This document shows positions 62,214-64,000 of a stretch of 64,000 nt of DNA, piece after piece; position 1 is the stretch's first letter, and each line of letters opens with the position of its first letter. A model generated the notes under the pieces. The model did not search any database and had not been told where the DNA came from. It saw nothing but the letters and a program-made list of their open reading frames with translations. The translations under genes were made by a program, and so were the position numbers. The stretch covers positions 408,675 to 472,674 of the forward strand of contig NZ_DF158896.1 of NCBI RefSeq assembly GCF_000307265.1, read 5' to 3'. The DNA is from Oscillibacter ruminantium GH1 (GTDB lineage Bacteria; Bacillota; Clostridia; Oscillospirales; Oscillospiraceae).

Positions 62214-63740
62214 ATGAAAAAGGTAGTGGCTGGAATTCTTTGTATTCTATTGTGTATCTCTCTTGTTTCTGAGGTTCTCGCCGTGGATATTGGAGACACG
62301 GATTCCAGCAAATCTCTTAATTGGGATTGGGAATCAAGGGACAGCAGCTTTGAAAACGATATTGCCCTCAAGATGGAGCAGATTCGGCTGATCCAAGGCG
62401 TTGGAAAACGCGAGGATGGAACCACTGACTTTGGATTGGATCGGCAGGTGACTCGAATGCAAGCCGTGCTTATAGTGATCCGGTTGCTTGGTAAAGGAGC
62501 GGAAGCCGCAGCATATCCTAAAACGCACCCGTTTACAGATGTTCCAAATTGGGCAGACAGCTATGTTTCCTATGCCTATGACAAGGGAATCACCAAGGGC
62601 GTATCGGGAACCCGCTTTGGCACAGCAGACAAGATGGGCGCTGCCGGTTATCTAACGTTCATGCTGCGCATATTGGGCTATAAGGACAGCTCGGACTTTT
62701 CCTGCAAATTACCGTGGGCTTTGGCTTCCTATTGCGGCATATTGCCGACGCAGATTGACAAGGCGGACTTCCTTCGATCCGACCTGATTGATGTTACCTG
62801 TGCCACGCTTTACGCACACATGAAGGACAGTTCTTTGCAGCTTAAAGATAAACTGATAAATGAAGGCGTCTTTACAAAGGCTCAGTTTGATGCCGCGTTT
62901 CCTCAAGATCCCTTTGCGTATTACCGTAAGATTGACAAGCAAATCGCTGCTGCCATTGCAGAAAAAGAGGTGCAGGGGCAGTTGGCATTCGACAAGTATT
63001 CTACCGAATGTCACTTAATTATTGAAATGTATCAAGAGAATGGTGTCACAACGATTAAGCCCATGGTCTACAATTATGAAACGGATTTTCAGGAAGACAA
63101 CACCTTAGGAACAAACGGTGGCGGTACAGGACCTTGGGTGATAAAATTGGATGCGAATACACTTAAATGTCTGGAATGCTATTCTTGCAATGAACTTGCC
63201 AATCAGGGGCTAAGTTGGGAAGATATTTTACCCGGTAAGTCAAAGCATGCCAGTTATTTGAGTCAGGGCATGGATCGAGTCTGCCGTATGGAGACTCAAT
63301 TGCTGCTTAAAAAAGGGGTAATCGGTTACAGGCAACCCACCTATAATGAAGCACTGGCAAGGATAAACACTTATTTGGAGATAACCCAGACGATTGAAAC
63401 CACTCCTTGCACGATACTGATCGGCGAGACCAATACGTCACACGGCGGCTACGCGGATATAAATCTTATTTACAAATCGGGCTCCGCGGTAGGAGAGGGA
63501 AAAACCTTGTCACTGCCAATGCCGTCTGAAAGCTGTTGGAATAGGACTTCGCAGCCGGATAAGCTGTGGCTCAGCGATGACGCTCTGACTTTGTACTATT
63601 CGTATCATTATGACGAACCGCTGGTAAGTGATGAAGGCACTCCGATGGAACACATTGAACACCAGGCCGGAACATATTGCTACACCTCGGACCTGAAGAC
63701 TGGAAAAACGTCTTTAAACATCCTTGTAAATAAACAATAA
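62214..63740 (+). CDS. Secreted S-layer homology protein
   Basis: A 508-residue protein. Signal peptide MKKVVAGILCILLCISLVSE, cut near VLA. S-layer homology repeats cover about residues 45-230 (GLDRQVTRMQAVLIVIRLLG, then PFTDVPNWADSYVSYAYDKG with ITKGVSGTRFGTADKMGAAG), the part that binds cell-wall polymers. The C-terminal 270 residues are a novel-looking region with no motif I know. AAGGAG precedes the ATG. It is intact, unlike the two S-layer relics at 31 and 43 kb. Confidence 0.85.
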   Translation: MKKVVAGILCILLCISLVSEVLAVDIGDTDSSKSLNWDWESRDSSFENDIALKMEQIRLIQGVGKREDGTTDFGLDRQVTRMQAVLIVIRLLGKGAEAAAYPKTHPFTDVPNWADSYVSYAYDKGITKGVSGTRFGTADKMGAAGYLTFMLRILGYKDSSDFSCKLPWALASYCGILPTQIDKADFLRSDLIDVTCATLYAHMKDSSLQLKDKLINEGVFTKAQFDAAFPQDPFAYYRKIDKQIAAAIAEKEVQGQLAFDKYSTECHLIIEMYQENGVTTIKPMVYNYETDFQEDNTLGTNGGGTGPWVIKLDANTLKCLECYSCNELANQGLSWEDILPGKSKHASYLSQGMDRVCRMETQLLLKKGVIGYRQPTYNEALARINTYLEITQTIETTPCTILIGETNTSHGGYADINLIYKSGSAVGEGKTLSLPMPSESCWNRTSQPDKLWLSDDALTLYYSYHYDEPLVSDEGTPMEHIEHQAGTYCYTSDLKTGKTSLNILVNKQ

Positions 63741-63760
63741 AGCAGGCCTTTTTTACCGAT

Positions 63761-63805
63761 GTGAGCTTCGCCTAATGTTTAAATGGACAAGCTAATTGTA
63801 GCAAT
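63761..63805. repeat. Intergenic repeat at the right end
   Basis: GTGAGCTTCGCCTAATGTTT then AAATGGACAAGCTAATTGTAGCAAT. The first part is one of four GCTTCGC-type motifs (59206, 59829, 62112, 63761); the second matches 57367-57402. Confidence 0.55.
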
Positions 63806-63929
63806 ACTGAGCAGTTTGCCAAGTTGTTGATTATGTTTATTTGCAGTTGTTTTTTGCCGATAAAAGGAAATATTCAAATAGGGCTCAAAAAAATTTAATA
63901 GCAAATTTCCCTAGCAAAGGTATGGAAAA

Positions 63930-63953
63930 AGCAGTCCCCTCTCGGAGACTGCT
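63930..63953 (+). terminator. Terminator near the right edge
   Basis: AGCAGTC and GACTGCT pair across CCCTCTCGGA. No gene is visible between 63741 and the window end. Confidence 0.45.
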
Positions 63954-64000
63954 CAATAGATTATGCTTTACTTACATCCGTCTTTGACCTGCCCCCCCAA

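Overview
The window reads as chromosome from a gut-type Clostridia bacterium, most likely an Oscillospiraceae relative. This is inferred from gene content (glutamate formimidoyltransferase with a separate cyclodeaminase, BMP-type nucleoside ABC transporter, EFR1-type flavodoxin/ferredoxin, S-layer homology proteins, MobP-like relaxase debris, clostridial large serine recombinase), from strong AGGAGG-type ribosome sites and from sigma-A promoters. No rRNA, tRNA or CRISPR array was seen.

Layout. (1) 1-3515, minus strand: ftcD, fchA, hutD and a partial fhs, the one-carbon branch of histidine degradation, next to a self-operated TetR gene, a flavodoxin/ferredoxin and a MerR/TipAS regulator. (2) 6577-11504: a Xaa-His dipeptidase plus YfcC-type carrier, an EamA exporter and a TetR regulator. 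The promoters of the dipeptidase and the exporter carry the same tandem operator (AATCNNGATT at 17-bp pitch), so they look like one small local regulon. (3) 11612-18520, minus strand: a purine-nucleoside uptake and cleavage operon (lipoprotein, ATPase, two permeases, two nucleoside hydrolases), then an isochorismatase-like hydrolase, a beta-CASP ribonuclease-like protein and RlmD. (4) 22474-38760: a mosaic of mobile DNA. A large serine recombinase sits tail-to-tail in the 3' end of rlmD, followed by a sigma-like regulator, a decapitated relaxase, membrane and secreted cargo proteins, a 28-residue membrane peptide, SSB, a truncated S-layer protein, a winged-helix protein, an IS256 scar and a DUF134/NifX/Mrp-like Fe-S cluster bracketed by a 41-bp direct repeat. 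(5) 38764-46387: a YjiH transporter with a two-component system whose kinase has an extracellular solute-binding domain, a second broken copy of the S-layer gene, and a two-gene chromate transporter with a divergent LysR gene. (6) 47379-52296: a TRAP transporter operon with a DUF6282 hydrolase and a LysR regulator. (7) 52537-54804: a Y-family DNA polymerase and an SRAP protein, divergent, with a near-consensus LexA box between. (8) 55000-64000: an AT-rich accessory island with an Mrr-like nuclease/STAND NTPase fusion (candidate anti-phage protein), a frameshifted Sll1717-type ATPase, a nonsense-interrupted XRE repressor, several unrecognised genes and an S-layer homology protein, with short related repeats in the gaps.

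Strongest points for follow-up: the candidate defence pair at 55.0-59.1 kb, the AATCNNGATT regulon, the rlmD-integrated element and its decay, the tiny membrane peptide framed by inverted repeats, and the 41-bp repeats around the Fe-S/ATPase cluster.
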